From NCBI GenBank assembly GCA_013290025.1, contig JABCYV010000021.1, positions 1 to 34,948 on the forward strand: DNA of 34,948 nt. The letters run 5' to 3'. This document shows, piece after piece, positions 1 to 8,262 of the stretch. Source of the stretch: Acidobacteriota bacterium (lineage in GTDB: Bacteria; Acidobacteriota; Terriglobia; Terriglobales; Acidobacteriaceae). Within the stretch, counting starts at the first letter, position 1; every line of letters begins with the position of its first letter. Both the position numbers and the translations under genes were made by a program. The notes beneath the pieces were generated by a model, which ran no database searches, was not told the DNA's origin, and saw nothing but the letters and a program-made list of their open reading frames with translations.

Positions 1-758
1 AGGCGGTGAATCATATCAATCAATTCACCAGCGTGACTCTCTTCTTCAACATGAAGCCCGGCTACACAGTGGGTCAGGCCACGCAGTTCGTCGAGGACAC
101 GGCGAAACAGATTCTGACCCCCGATGTCCAGGGCCAGCTACAGGGCGAGGCTCTCATCTTCAGAAACACAGTTTCTGACCTGCTTACGCTCATGCTGGTC
201 GCTGTGTTCGTGATGTACGTCATTCTTGCGATTCTTTATGAGAGTTACCTGCACCCGATCACGGTGCTGTCGTCACTCCCTGTTGCCTTGGTCGGTGGAC
301 TGTTCACCCTGTGGCTGTTCGGTGCAGAAGCATCACTGTACGCGTATATCGGAATGTTCATGTTGATGGGCATTGTGAAAAAGAACGGCATCATGATCGT
401 GGACTTCGCGGAACAGCGAGTGCGGCAGGGAGTCGAGGACGATCAAGCGATTCACGACGCCAGCATGGAACGTTTCCGTCCCATCATGATGACAACCATG
501 GCGGCGTTACTGGGCGCTCTGCCGATCGCACTCGGTTACGGGGCGGACGGGTCATCACGCAGACCACTCGGCCTCGTGGTGATTGGTGGACTGATCGTCT
601 CGCAGTTTGTGACCTTATACGTCACGCCCGCCATCTATCTCTATCTTGAAGAATTCCAGGAGAAGGTGCTCGACCGTTTTTCATTCTTCCGATCGGGTCG
701 TGAGCAGGCGCCTTCGGAAAGCCCGGCTTTTGCGATGCAGGAAGCCGATGGGGACTAA
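1..758 (+). CDS. RND efflux pump inner-membrane permease, C-terminal part (cut by window start)
   Basis: This is the last ~250 residues of an AcrB/MexB-type (HAE1) proton-driven multidrug pump; the frame is open to the window edge, so the N-terminal bulk lies outside. Seen: hydrophobic helices in order, including one with VMYVILAILYES, one with PVALVGGLFTLWLFG, one with GMFMLMGIVKKNGIMIVDFA (the conserved GIVxKNxI region after TM10) and a final pair around RPIMMTTMAALLGALP and GLVVIGGLIVSQ. This matches the last helices of the second membrane domain. The gene ends 4 bases before the outer-membrane factor gene at 763, so the two form an operon; the periplasmic adaptor gene probably lies upstream. 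The substrate cannot be told from this fragment. Confidence 0.95.
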   Translation, partial: AVNHINQFTSVTLFFNMKPGYTVGQATQFVEDTAKQILTPDVQGQLQGEALIFRNTVSDLLTLMLVAVFVMYVILAILYESYLHPITVLSSLPVALVGGLFTLWLFGAEASLYAYIGMFMLMGIVKKNGIMIVDFAEQRVRQGVEDDQAIHDASMERFRPIMMTTMAALLGALPIALGYGADGSSRRPLGLVVIGGLIVSQFVTLYVTPAIYLYLEEFQEKVLDRFSFFRSGREQAPSESPAFAMQEADGD

Positions 759-762
759 GATC

Positions 763-2226
763 ATGACTCGATATTTCTTACAAAATCGCTTCCGTTCGGT
801 GCTTTTGGTGTTCGCGGGGATCAGCTTCCTGAGTGGTTGCGCGGTCGGTCCCAACTACAAGAGACCGTCAGTAAAGGTTCCGACGACGTATCGGGCACCT
901 GTCGCGGACCAGACCTCAGCGAATTCACCGGCTCAGCTGCCGGCCAGTGCTGAACCCCCAAAGGCGTCTGCTGCCTCACTTGGCGATGAAAAGTGGTGGG
1001 AGGTCTTCCAGGACCAAGAGTTGCAAGAGCTAATTCGGACGGCACTCAAGAATAACTATGACGTGCGTATCGCGGCCACGCGGGTTCTTCAGGCCAAGGC
1101 TCAAGTGGGAATCATGCGTGCCGACCAACTGCCTACGCTCAGTGCGGGCGGCGCGATCAACAGCGTACAGAATCCTAAGATTGGTCCGATTCCGTCGTAC
1201 GAGCTGACACAAGGGCAGGTGACCGCGTCGGCCGCTTGGAACCTCGATTTTTGGGGAAAGTACCGGCGAGCGACGGAAGCGGCCAGAGCGACGCTGCTGG
1301 CGAACGAATGGGCGCAGAAGCAAGTGATCGCAACCTTGGTTGCCGATATGGCTACGGACTACTTCCAACTGCGGCAGCTGGATCTTGAATTGGAGATCGC
1401 GAAACGAACTCTGAGTTCACGCCAGGATTCGCTGAACCTGACGCAAACGCTGGAGCAGCACGGCATCGATTCGCTGCTCGATGTGCGGCAGTCCGAACAG
1501 TTGGTGTATACCGCAGCGACAGAACTTCCTGATCTCGAGCGGCAGATCGGACAGTTGGAAAATGCAATCAGCATTCTTCTGGGAAATAATCCTGGCGATG
1601 TTCCGCGTGGTTTGAAACTGACGGAGCAGCCTCATCTGCCGGAGGTTCCCGGCGATCTTCCCTCCGCGCTTCTGGAACGGCGGGCGGATGTTCGTGAATC
1701 GGAGGCAAACCTGATCGCTGCGAATGCCCAAATCGGCGTAGCTCGGGCAGCCTACTTCCCTCAGATTTCTCTCACCGGATCCGCAGGATACGAAAGCCCC
1801 GCGCTGACCAACCTGTTCACTGGATCCGCAGGCCTCTGGAATCTGGCTTCCTCGATTAGTCAGCCGATCTTCGAAGGCGGTCGCCTCAAGTCCAACGTTC
1901 GCCTGGCTGAAGCGCAGCACGAACAATTGCTGTTGATCTATCAACAAACGATTCAGGGGGCGTTTCGTGACGTCTCGAACGCGTTGATTGCGTATCAAAA
2001 GTTTCGGGAATTTCGGGTTCAGCAACAGCGCCTCTTCGAATCAGCCCAGGACGCGGCTCACCTTTCCGAGGTGCGTTTCAAGTCCGGAACCACCGATTAT
2101 CTCGAAGTGCTAACCAATGAAACCAATTCTTTCTCGGCAGAGTTAACACTGGCCCAAGCGCAAGGGAATGAACTCATCGCTCTGGTGCAACTCTATCAGG
2201 CTCTTGGTGGGGGATGGCAGGAGTAA
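763..2226 (+). CDS. RND efflux outer-membrane lipoprotein, NodT/OprM family
   Basis: Outer-membrane channel partner of the pump encoded just upstream, 487 aa, the usual length of the family. The ATG at 763 is chosen because it opens directly onto a lipoprotein signal: basic MTRYFLQNRFR, a hydrophobic stretch, then the lipobox FLSGC with the lipidated Cys at residue 26, followed by the family hallmark AVGPNYKRP. An upstream in-frame ATG at 646 would run inside the permease gene and bury the signal, so it is rejected. The two-repeat OEP architecture is visible (WWEVFQDQELQELI near the N-terminus; ERRADVRESEANLIAANAQI and ARAAYFPQISLTG in the second half; LDVRQSEQ and YLEVLTNE helices). It would trimerise and span the outer membrane and periplasm. 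Confidence 0.95.
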   Translation: MTRYFLQNRFRSVLLVFAGISFLSGCAVGPNYKRPSVKVPTTYRAPVADQTSANSPAQLPASAEPPKASAASLGDEKWWEVFQDQELQELIRTALKNNYDVRIAATRVLQAKAQVGIMRADQLPTLSAGGAINSVQNPKIGPIPSYELTQGQVTASAAWNLDFWGKYRRATEAARATLLANEWAQKQVIATLVADMATDYFQLRQLDLELEIAKRTLSSRQDSLNLTQTLEQHGIDSLLDVRQSEQLVYTAATELPDLERQIGQLENAISILLGNNPGDVPRGLKLTEQPHLPEVPGDLPSALLERRADVRESEANLIAANAQIGVARAAYFPQISLTGSAGYESPALTNLFTGSAGLWNLASSISQPIFEGGRLKSNVRLAEAQHEQLLLIYQQTIQGAFRDVSNALIAYQKFREFRVQQQRLFESAQDAAHLSEVRFKSGTTDYLEVLTNETNSFSAELTLAQAQGNELIALVQLYQALGGGWQE

Positions 2227-2371
2227 TGCAGTCGATTTCTCGGTTGTTGCGGAAGCTTTCCAGAAACACAAGTGCGAGCAAACTTTTGATCTGGAGCACC
2301 ACGTCTCCGTTTTGATTCCGAGTGTCCGAAACTCTTCGTGCTATCATTCTTCGCGTTGGGAGGACGTGCCG

Positions 2372-2641
2372 ATGAGCGACAAACCACAATCCGACGAGTC
2401 CGACAAGCCATCCGTCACGCTGCCCGGAACCGTTGAAAAGATCATTAAACCGGTTCTGCCCGACGAACCTGAAAAAGCGCAGATTGCCATCGAAGGGGCC
2501 GATGATTTGTATCGGGAAATTCGCATCGACAACAAACTCCAAAATGAGAAGGGTGAGGATGTAAGCCTAAAACCGGGTGCTCAGGTGCAGGTCACGGTCG
2601 AAGCGGAGCCTAAGGCAACGACGCCTAAGAAAACCGCGTAA
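2372..2641 (+). CDS. Small conserved-looking hypothetical protein
   Basis: An 89-aa acidic, Pro- and Lys-rich soluble protein without signal peptide or membrane segment. I do not recognise a named domain. The start ATG is preceded by GGGAGGA at about 2358-2364, a good ribosome site; the open frame extends upstream to 2168 but that would overlap the outer-membrane factor gene. The charged N-terminus (MSDKPQSDESDKPS) and Lys/Thr/Pro C-terminal tail (TTPKKTA) look disordered, with a predicted small beta-rich core between (GTVEKIIKPV, QIAIEGADDLYREIRI, GAQVQVTVEAE). It lies alone between the pump operon and the convergent kinase gene. The function is unknown. Confidence 0.75.
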   Translation: MSDKPQSDESDKPSVTLPGTVEKIIKPVLPDEPEKAQIAIEGADDLYREIRIDNKLQNEKGEDVSLKPGAQVQVTVEAEPKATTPKKTA

Positions 2642-2724
2642 GGCAAACAGTCGGTTTACAATCATTTTTTCCGGCTAGCTCGCAGCTCGGCATGAATACG
2701 ACTTTGGCTGGGCCTATCGCAGCT

Positions 2725-5391
2725 TCAGTTTTTCAACTTTTGAGTCCAGTTCAGTACGACCGACATGGACATAGTTCCCGCCTTCAGTTGGGTATTGATC
2801 AGGAATCTTTGCCCGTCTGTGGATACGTCATAGTTGGCCTGCTCCGAAGTGGCGTTCATTTCTCGAGGGTTCGCCTGAAATAGCGCTGTCGGTGTGCTGG
2901 CATCGAAACTCGCTCCGAGGTTTACAGACGTGACCATGATCTTCCCATCCGGAGCCAGGTAGAACAGCTCTTTGCCATCGCTTCGCCATTTCGGCTGATC
3001 TCCTCCCCCATTGGAGAGTTGCCATTTGCCATGCGCCTCGGGAAATGAAGTTACGTAAATCTCCCATCGTCCACTCTCATTCGAGGCGTACGCCACCCAT
3101 TTGCCATCCGGCGAAAAGCGCCCGTTCTTGAGAGATGCGGTCGCTTTCAGAAGCTGGCTGGGCTCGAGGGCCGGGAAACTGAAAAACCACAGATCCTGGC
3201 CTCGCTCATAGAGCACATACTTACCATCGCGCGACCAGTCGTTTGGAAATCGGTCGGGACCGTCCTGGGGAATGAGCTTTTCCTCTTGCGCGCCGGTGGC
3301 GTCTTTCAGATACAAATCAAACCTCAGTCCACGATTCGAGCCAAATACGATTTGCCTACCATCTGGACTCCAGATCGGCATGGAGTCAATGGAGGGGTCG
3401 AAGGTGAGCCGCTTGGCACTCTGGTTTTGAAGATCGTAAGTCCAGACATCCGTGTTCTGGCTCGCAGGGTCGGTTGTGTCTGAGGCCACGAATCTGCCAT
3501 CGGGAGATAAAAAAATATTGCCGTAGACGCCCGGCTTTACGGCCGATCCAATCTCTTGACCTTTCCGATCGAACCACGCCAGTTGAGAAGCGCCCGAATC
3601 TGCAGTTTTTTGTGCTACTAACAATCCGATGTCCGAAGCCCCGAAAACCGCCCTGGAGATTCGCGGCCAGAATTGAATATCGGTGAGGATTGGGATCGGC
3701 CCACCACTCAAATCAAATCTCTTTGCGTCGAAACGCTGAGCAAAAAGGGTTTGATCGCGGTAGAAGACCAGATACCCCGGCGCGGCATAAGTGGCGTTGC
3801 CCGTGGCCTTGGTAACGAAGTGCCTCTCACTAGAATTCAATGAACCCACGTAGATCGAATGCAATCGATCCTTTCGGCCAGAGAGGTTGATTGCGGAATA
3901 TAAGTAATGGATGCCATCCGGCAAAAATACCGGCCAGCGATGGCTGTCTTCATCCAAGCTTTTGTCCGGAATGGTGATCTGAGTTGGTGTTCCACCCGAC
4001 GCCGAAATTCGATAGAGACCAACCCCCAATAATCCTGTCGGAGTAAAGAGGATGACCCCATCTTTATTCCACGCGCCACCCCGGCCCGTGGGCGCATCGC
4101 AGAGCGTTTGCACCGGTCCGCCCGATAACTCCAGCTTCTTCAGCTTACCTTCCGCAAAAAAACCGAGCGACCTCCCATCAGCAGACCAGAATGGAAAGTT
4201 GGCGCCTCCAGTGTTGGCAAGGCTGGTCGCCTCTTGCGATCCCGGTTCGTAGATCCAGAGGACGTTGTTTTGTTCAGAACCGCGATGACCCACAACTGCT
4301 ACTGTGTGTCCGTTGGGAGAAACCGCCACATCTCGAGCTGCAAATGGCAGGGGAGCAGAAAAGTACGTGATCGTGTCCGCAGATTTGGAACTGCGCCATA
4401 ACACGGCGAGCCCAATCAACAGGACGGCAAGACCGCAAGCGACGAGCCACGGGAGCCACCCTCGCTGGTTACTCTTTTCCGGTTGCCGCAGAGCCTGGGT
4501 CCCGCTCTGCGCGATCCACTTCAACTGCAGCTTCACATCGTGGACTGCCTGGAACCGGTCATCGGGATTCTTTGCCAGACAGGTATTGATTAAGTGCTCG
4601 AGGGCCCGCGGGGTGAGCGGCTGTATCGCCGAGATAGGTTCCGGCTCTTTCTCGAGAATCGCACTCGCCACGCTGATCTGGCTTTTGCCCACGAACGGTC
4701 TGCCGCCGGTCACCATCTCATAAAGAACTGCACCTAAGGCAAACAGGTCTGATCGGGCATCTGCCTCCTTGCCCTCAATCTGCTCCGGCGCCATGTACTG
4801 GATGGTGCCGACGATCGTACCCGCAGTAGTCAGCGGCGACATGGGGCTAGCTTCTGTCATTGTCCGCGCCGCCGATAAAAGGGGGACGCTCGAAGCTGCC
4901 GCAGTTAAGCCCGCAGCTGCGGACTTCGCCAAACCGAAGTCCATCAGTTTGGCACCAGCCTTCGTCAGCATGATGTTGCCAGGCTTGAGATCGCGATGAA
5001 CAATGCCTTGGTGATGTGCGACCTCGAGCGATTCGGCGACAGCGATTCCGATCCGGAGGACCTCGTGCATCGGCATCACGCCCTTGCGCAGCCTCTCCGC
5101 CAAGGTTTCTCCCTCCAAAAACTCCATGACAAGATAATCGGTGCCGTTCTGTGAGCCGATGTCGTAAAGCTGGCAGATGTTGGGATGGTTCAGCGAAGAA
5201 ATCGTCCTGGCTTCGCGCTCCATGCGCTGCTTCAATTCCGGCGAAGAAGAAAGGTGAGCAGCGAGGACCTTGATTGCTACGGTGCGGTCCAGCCGCGTAT
5301 CGCGGGCGCGATAAACCTCTCCCATGCCGCCGGCACCAAGCAGCGACTCGACTTCATAAGGGCCAAGCTTTGCTCCGGTGGTGAGGGCCAT
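2725..5391 (-). CDS. Transmembrane Ser/Thr protein kinase with C-terminal PD40/TolB-like propeller
   Basis: This is an 888-aa PknB-like kinase. The kinase domain fills about residues 12-290: glycine loop GAGGMGEVY (19-27), ATP-binding Lys41 in VAIKVL, catalytic HRDLKPGN (132-139), DFG (151-153), and the activation-segment end YMAPEQ. All key residues are present, so it should be active. One membrane helix follows near 310-333 (LPWLVACGLAVLLIGLAVLW). The rest is a series of PD40-type blades with repeated cores such as VSPNGHTV, WSADGRSL, LSPDGRF, WSPDGRQI, WSRDGKY and FSPDGKW. That places an extracytoplasmic propeller as a probable ligand- or partner-sensing domain. This kinase/PD40 fusion is abundant in Acidobacteriota. 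It is monocistronic, convergent with the gene at 2372. Confidence 0.95.
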   Translation of the reverse strand: MALTTGAKLGPYEVESLLGAGGMGEVYRARDTRLDRTVAIKVLAAHLSSSPELKQRMEREARTISSLNHPNICQLYDIGSQNGTDYLVMEFLEGETLAERLRKGVMPMHEVLRIGIAVAESLEVAHHQGIVHRDLKPGNIMLTKAGAKLMDFGLAKSAAAGLTAAASSVPLLSAARTMTEASPMSPLTTAGTIVGTIQYMAPEQIEGKEADARSDLFALGAVLYEMVTGGRPFVGKSQISVASAILEKEPEPISAIQPLTPRALEHLINTCLAKNPDDRFQAVHDVKLQLKWIAQSGTQALRQPEKSNQRGWLPWLVACGLAVLLIGLAVLWRSSKSADTITYFSAPLPFAARDVAVSPNGHTVAVVGHRGSEQNNVLWIYEPGSQEATSLANTGGANFPFWSADGRSLGFFAEGKLKKLELSGGPVQTLCDAPTGRGGAWNKDGVILFTPTGLLGVGLYRISASGGTPTQITIPDKSLDEDSHRWPVFLPDGIHYLYSAINLSGRKDRLHSIYVGSLNSSERHFVTKATGNATYAAPGYLVFYRDQTLFAQRFDAKRFDLSGGPIPILTDIQFWPRISRAVFGASDIGLLVAQKTADSGASQLAWFDRKGQEIGSAVKPGVYGNIFLSPDGRFVASDTTDPASQNTDVWTYDLQNQSAKRLTFDPSIDSMPIWSPDGRQIVFGSNRGLRFDLYLKDATGAQEEKLIPQDGPDRFPNDWSRDGKYVLYERGQDLWFFSFPALEPSQLLKATASLKNGRFSPDGKWVAYASNESGRWEIYVTSFPEAHGKWQLSNGGGDQPKWRSDGKELFYLAPDGKIMVTSVNLGASFDASTPTALFQANPREMNATSEQANYDVSTDGQRFLINTQLKAGTMSMSVVLNWTQKLKN

Positions 5392-5519
5392 CCGTGCGCG
5401 CCATTATAACCTCAAGGCTTGCGGCCCGAGAGAACAGATCGATTTCGGCTGATAGTCGGCAATTAGGAAGCTATCCCCATGCGTTGCGGCTGCGGACCTG
5501 CGAACTTTCGCTGCAACTA

Positions 5520-5535
5520 GAGACCACTCGGTCTC
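5520..5535. promoter_or_regulatory. Probable TetR operator, GAGACC-N4-GGTCTC
   Basis: A perfect 6+6 inverted repeat (GAGACC ACTC GGTCTC) lies 70 bases upstream of the TetR gene at 5606. Its core GACC-N4-GGTC recurs in the perfect palindrome GACCGATCGGTC at 6791 upstream of the alcohol dehydrogenase gene. The arrangement suggests that the TetR regulator represses its own operon here. Binding is inferred; no footprint can be read from sequence. Confidence 0.6.
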
Positions 5536-5605
5536 ATCCAATTGTGATAGAGTGCCGGCGAAAGCGGCAGGCGGTCGGCAAATTAGCTGCTCTAGGAGTA
5601 CTGAA

Positions 5606-6226
5606 GTGCGCAAGGGCGAGCAGACCCGGCAAGAAATCATTCGGAAGGCGGCACCGATCTTCAATCAGAAAGGCTATGAGGGCGCCGCGCTCTCTGATCT
5701 GATGCGAGCCACCGGGTTAGAGAAGGGCGGAATTTACCGGCACTTTGGGAGCAAACAAGAGCTTGCGGGGGACGCCTTCGACTACGCGTGGAAAATCGCC
5801 ATGGATACGCGTTTCGAAGGAACGGAGAAGATCCTGAACACGGTTGACCGCTTGAAGCAGATCGTGCGGAACTTTCGGGACCGGCGCGGTGGCCTGGTGC
5901 CGGGAGGGTGTCCGCTGCTGAATACGGCCATCGATTCTGACGACGGCAACCCGCAATTGCGAGTGAAGGCTCGGAGAGGTCTCAGTTTGTGGCTCGATCG
6001 CCTGCAATCGATTGCCGAGGACGGGCAACGGCGAAGCGAGGTCGGTTCCGATGTCGATCCCGCGAAGTTGGCAACATTGATTGCCAGCACGCTCGAAGGC
6101 AGCTTGATGGTGAGTCGTCTGCAGCGGAGGGACGGGCCCCTCGATCTTGCCTGCCGTCATCTGGAGGAATATCTCGAAACCGAGGTTCGCGCGCGACAAT
6201 CGAAAGGTGGGGTGGGCAAGTCATGA
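5606..6226 (+). CDS. TetR/AcrR family transcriptional regulator
   Basis: A 206-aa one-component repressor. The start is a GTG at 5606 (VRKGEQTRQEI), chosen for AGGAG at 5594-5598 seven bases upstream and for normal TetR length; the longer frame from 5552 has no ribosome site. The N-terminal helix-turn-helix is clear (ALSDLMRATGLEKGGIYRHF, residues 28-47). The ligand domain carries PGGCPLLNTAIDSDDGNP with a Cys at about residue 102, in the region where electrophile-sensing relatives such as NemR keep reactive cysteines; a redox role here is inference. It overlaps the thioesterase gene by ATGA (6223-6226), so the two are co-transcribed. Matching palindromes at 5520 and 6791 suggest it controls itself and the alcohol dehydrogenase gene at 6890. 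Confidence 0.92.
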   Translation: MRKGEQTRQEIIRKAAPIFNQKGYEGAALSDLMRATGLEKGGIYRHFGSKQELAGDAFDYAWKIAMDTRFEGTEKILNTVDRLKQIVRNFRDRRGGLVPGGCPLLNTAIDSDDGNPQLRVKARRGLSLWLDRLQSIAEDGQRRSEVGSDVDPAKLATLIASTLEGSLMVSRLQRRDGPLDLACRHLEEYLETEVRARQSKGGVGKS

Positions 6227-6666
6227 GCGCTCAAGAGATTCCAGTGAAATCCGATTTTAGGGAGCGGGCAAAAGCGAACGACGTCCCCGTGATGCGTCTG
6301 ATTGGATTTGAGGCAGGAGAAATTGCTGACGGGCGGGCGACAGTCGTTTTGACAGCCGGGCCTCAGCATGCAAATCCCATGGGGACGCTGCACGGCGGCA
6401 TCCTTTGCGACATTGCTGACGCGGCAATGGGTATGGCCTTTGCCAGCACGCTCGCCCCGGAGGAATCGTTTACAACCGTTGAATTGAAAATCAATTTCTT
6501 TCGTCCGGTTTGGGAAGCACAACTCAAAGCGGAGGGTATCGTGGTGCAGCGAGGGCGCACGATCGGCTATGTGGAGTGCACCATCACCGACCAGAGGAAC
6601 GAATTGATAGCGAAAGCGGCTTCCACTTGCATGGTGCTCCGCGGCCAGAAAGCCGCAGGGCGGTAA
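6223..6666 (+). CDS. PaaI-like hotdog-fold thioesterase
   Basis: A 147-aa acyl-CoA thioesterase-like enzyme. The start ATG overlaps the TetR stop codon (ATGA), indicating translational coupling; earlier in-frame starts lie inside the regulator. The hotdog core is seen as NPMGTLHGGILCDIADAAMGMA (about residues 48-70), where HGG begins the central helix and the acidic residue following is the usual catalytic position, followed by strands such as FTTVELKINFFRPV and RTIGYVECTITD. Family members hydrolyse aromatic or small-chain CoA thioesters in the cytoplasm. Its pairing with a TetR regulator and, nearby, an alcohol dehydrogenase suggests an acid/CoA or detoxification route. The substrate is not readable from the sequence. 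Confidence 0.9.
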   Translation: MSAQEIPVKSDFRERAKANDVPVMRLIGFEAGEIADGRATVVLTAGPQHANPMGTLHGGILCDIADAAMGMAFASTLAPEESFTTVELKINFFRPVWEAQLKAEGIVVQRGRTIGYVECTITDQRNELIAKAASTCMVLRGQKAAGR

Positions 6667-6790
6667 TCCGCTCATCGTAGAATTGGGTTTTTTAGGGCAG
6701 TACCCCGCCACCGACCGAGGCTCCAACGGCGCGAGAATTTTCAGAGGTTCACTTTACCCGCCTTCCTCAAAATTATCTTGCCCATGGCGC

Positions 6791-6802
6791 GACCGATCGG
6801 TC
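6791..6802. promoter_or_regulatory. Probable TetR operator, GACCGATCGGTC
   Basis: A perfect 12-base palindrome (extended right arm GGTCTC) lies 88 bases before the start of the alcohol dehydrogenase gene. It shares the GACC-N4-GGTCTC core with the site at 5520 ahead of the TetR gene, which suggests that one regulator controls both transcription units. A weak -35-like TTGCCC lies at 6778-6783 just upstream. Confidence 0.6.
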
Positions 6803-6889
6803 TCTATTGTCATCTGATCCAGAGACTGATTAAGAGAAATCTCAGTTCGAAATCGTAGCGGGCACAGAGAAACTTCAAAGGAGAATCAA

Positions 6890-7918
6890 ATGGCAGAGAC
6901 ATACAAGGCAGTGGAAGTCTCGGCGCCGGGCACGCTTCGCGTAGTGGAACGGCAAATCCCCGAGCCTGGAACAGGTCAAGTTCGGATTCGGGTCGAAGCA
7001 TGCGGAATCTGTCACACCGACGCCGCCACGGTCATGGGCATTTATCCTGGTTTGACTCTGCCGCGTGTTCCCGGACATGAAGTGGTTGGCCGAATTGAAG
7101 CTGTCGGTAGCGGAGTGTCCAGATGGAAAGTCGGTCAACGGGTTGGTGTCGGCCTGATTGCCGGAGAAGACGGGGTGTGCGAACCGTGCCGGCGCGGAGA
7201 CATCGTGAATTGTCAGAACCCCGTGACGTCGGGAGTAACCGTGGATGGAGGATATGCAGAATTAATGATCGCTGAAGCACGCGCCCTCTCTTCTGTTCCG
7301 GATGAGCTCACATCCGCAGGAGCTGCTCCTCTTCTCTGCGCGGGTATTACCACCTACAACGCGCTTCGCAATGCTGGCTTGCGTGGTGGAGATCTGGTCG
7401 CGGTGCAGGGCATTGGCGGCCTTGGGCACCTTGGTGTCCAGTTTGCGCGCCACATGGGATTTCGTACGGTCGCGATTGGGCGTGGACGCGACAAGGAAAA
7501 GCTCGCAAAGGATTTGGGCGCACACGTCTACATCGATGCTGCTGTCGATGATGCCTCAGCAGCGCTGCAGCGGATGGGCGGGGCAAGGGCGATTCTCGCA
7601 ACAGGAACCAGTGGCAACGCCATGGGATCATTGGTGTCCGGTCTCGCGGCCCGCGGGCAGCTCATCGTGGTGGGAGTGCCGCAGGACCAGATCCAATTGA
7701 ATGCGTTCCCTCTGGTCTTTGGAGGGCGCTCGATACGCGGGAGCCTGACGGGCACACCGATCGATGGTGAGGACACCCTCGCCTTCAGCGTCCTGGAGAA
7801 TATCCGCCCGATGATCGAGACATTTCCTCTCGCACAGGCCGCCGATGCTTACGCTCGCATGATGGCAGGCAAGGCTCGCTTCCGTGTGGTGCTGGTTACA
7901 AAGAACGGAGTTGCATAG
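6890..7918 (+). CDS. Zinc-dependent alcohol dehydrogenase (MDR superfamily, AdhP-like)
   Basis: A 342-aa NAD(P)-dependent oxidoreductase of alcohols/aldehydes. ATG at 6890 has AAAGGAG at 6877-6883. Catalytic zinc ligands are visible: Cys41 (CGICHTD), His63-Glu64 (GHEVVG) and Cys150 (PLLCAGITTYNAL). The structural zinc loop reads GEDGVCEPCRRGDIVNC: Cys97, Cys100 and Cys108 are present but the first ligand position is Asp94 rather than Cys. An acidic ligand at that position is known in some archaeal ADHs. The Rossmann motif GIGGLGHLGVQ (174-184) binds the cofactor. The gene stands alone 223 bases after the thioesterase gene, with a palindrome at 6791 that matches the TetR gene's own operator, so it is probably de-repressed with that operon. 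Confidence 0.93.
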   Translation: MAETYKAVEVSAPGTLRVVERQIPEPGTGQVRIRVEACGICHTDAATVMGIYPGLTLPRVPGHEVVGRIEAVGSGVSRWKVGQRVGVGLIAGEDGVCEPCRRGDIVNCQNPVTSGVTVDGGYAELMIAEARALSSVPDELTSAGAAPLLCAGITTYNALRNAGLRGGDLVAVQGIGGLGHLGVQFARHMGFRTVAIGRGRDKEKLAKDLGAHVYIDAAVDDASAALQRMGGARAILATGTSGNAMGSLVSGLAARGQLIVVGVPQDQIQLNAFPLVFGGRSIRGSLTGTPIDGEDTLAFSVLENIRPMIETFPLAQAADAYARMMAGKARFRVVLVTKNGVA

Positions 7919-7963
7919 AGTGCGCCGAATTCGGATTGAGTCACAAGGAAGAAGGAGATGAGT

Positions 7964-8185
7964 ATGTCCTGGAAACAAAAGAAAAATGTAAGTACAGCCC
8001 AGACGACCTCTAGCCAGGCGGAGATGGGAGGGGGATCGGCAGGGAACTCGGCGCGTGAGGAGGAAATCAGACGTCGCGCACACGAAATCTATCTCGAACG
8101 TGGCGAACAACTGGGCCGGGAGTTGGACGATTGGCTTCAAGCGGAACGCGAACGCGCGGAGCGTTCGCACGCACAGGCGAGCTAG
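7964..8185 (+). CDS. DUF2934 family small protein
   Basis: A 73-aa soluble protein. The C-terminal half, IRRRAHEIYLERG followed by GRELDDWLQAERE, is the DUF2934 signature as I know it; the N-terminus is a low-complexity Ser/Thr/Gln/Gly stretch. An in-frame ATG at 7958 directly abuts the ribosome site GAAGGAG (7951-7957), so the ATG at 7964, six bases away, is the better start. No biochemical function is established for the family, which is common in soil Acidobacteriota and Proteobacteria. It lies 45 bases after the alcohol dehydrogenase gene on the same strand, possibly co-transcribed. A decayed second copy of its 3' end lies at 12685-12772. Confidence 0.85.
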   Translation: MSWKQKKNVSTAQTTSSQAEMGGGSAGNSAREEEIRRRAHEIYLERGEQLGRELDDWLQAERERAERSHAQAS

Positions 8186-8262
8186 GAAGCGGATCCACGA
8201 AATCCCGGGACACGGGACGAAAGGTGCCATATGGATATGGGGCTACTTCTTTTTCGGCTCCG

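Noticed and set aside
1417-2025. 202-codon open frame on the minus strand inside the outer-membrane factor gene
   Set aside because: It lies wholly antisense to a well-supported gene, has no family motifs and is an effect of GC-rich codon use.
5717-6199. 160-codon minus-strand frame opposite the TetR gene
   Set aside because: Complement of the TetR reading frame with no recognisable domain or ribosome site.
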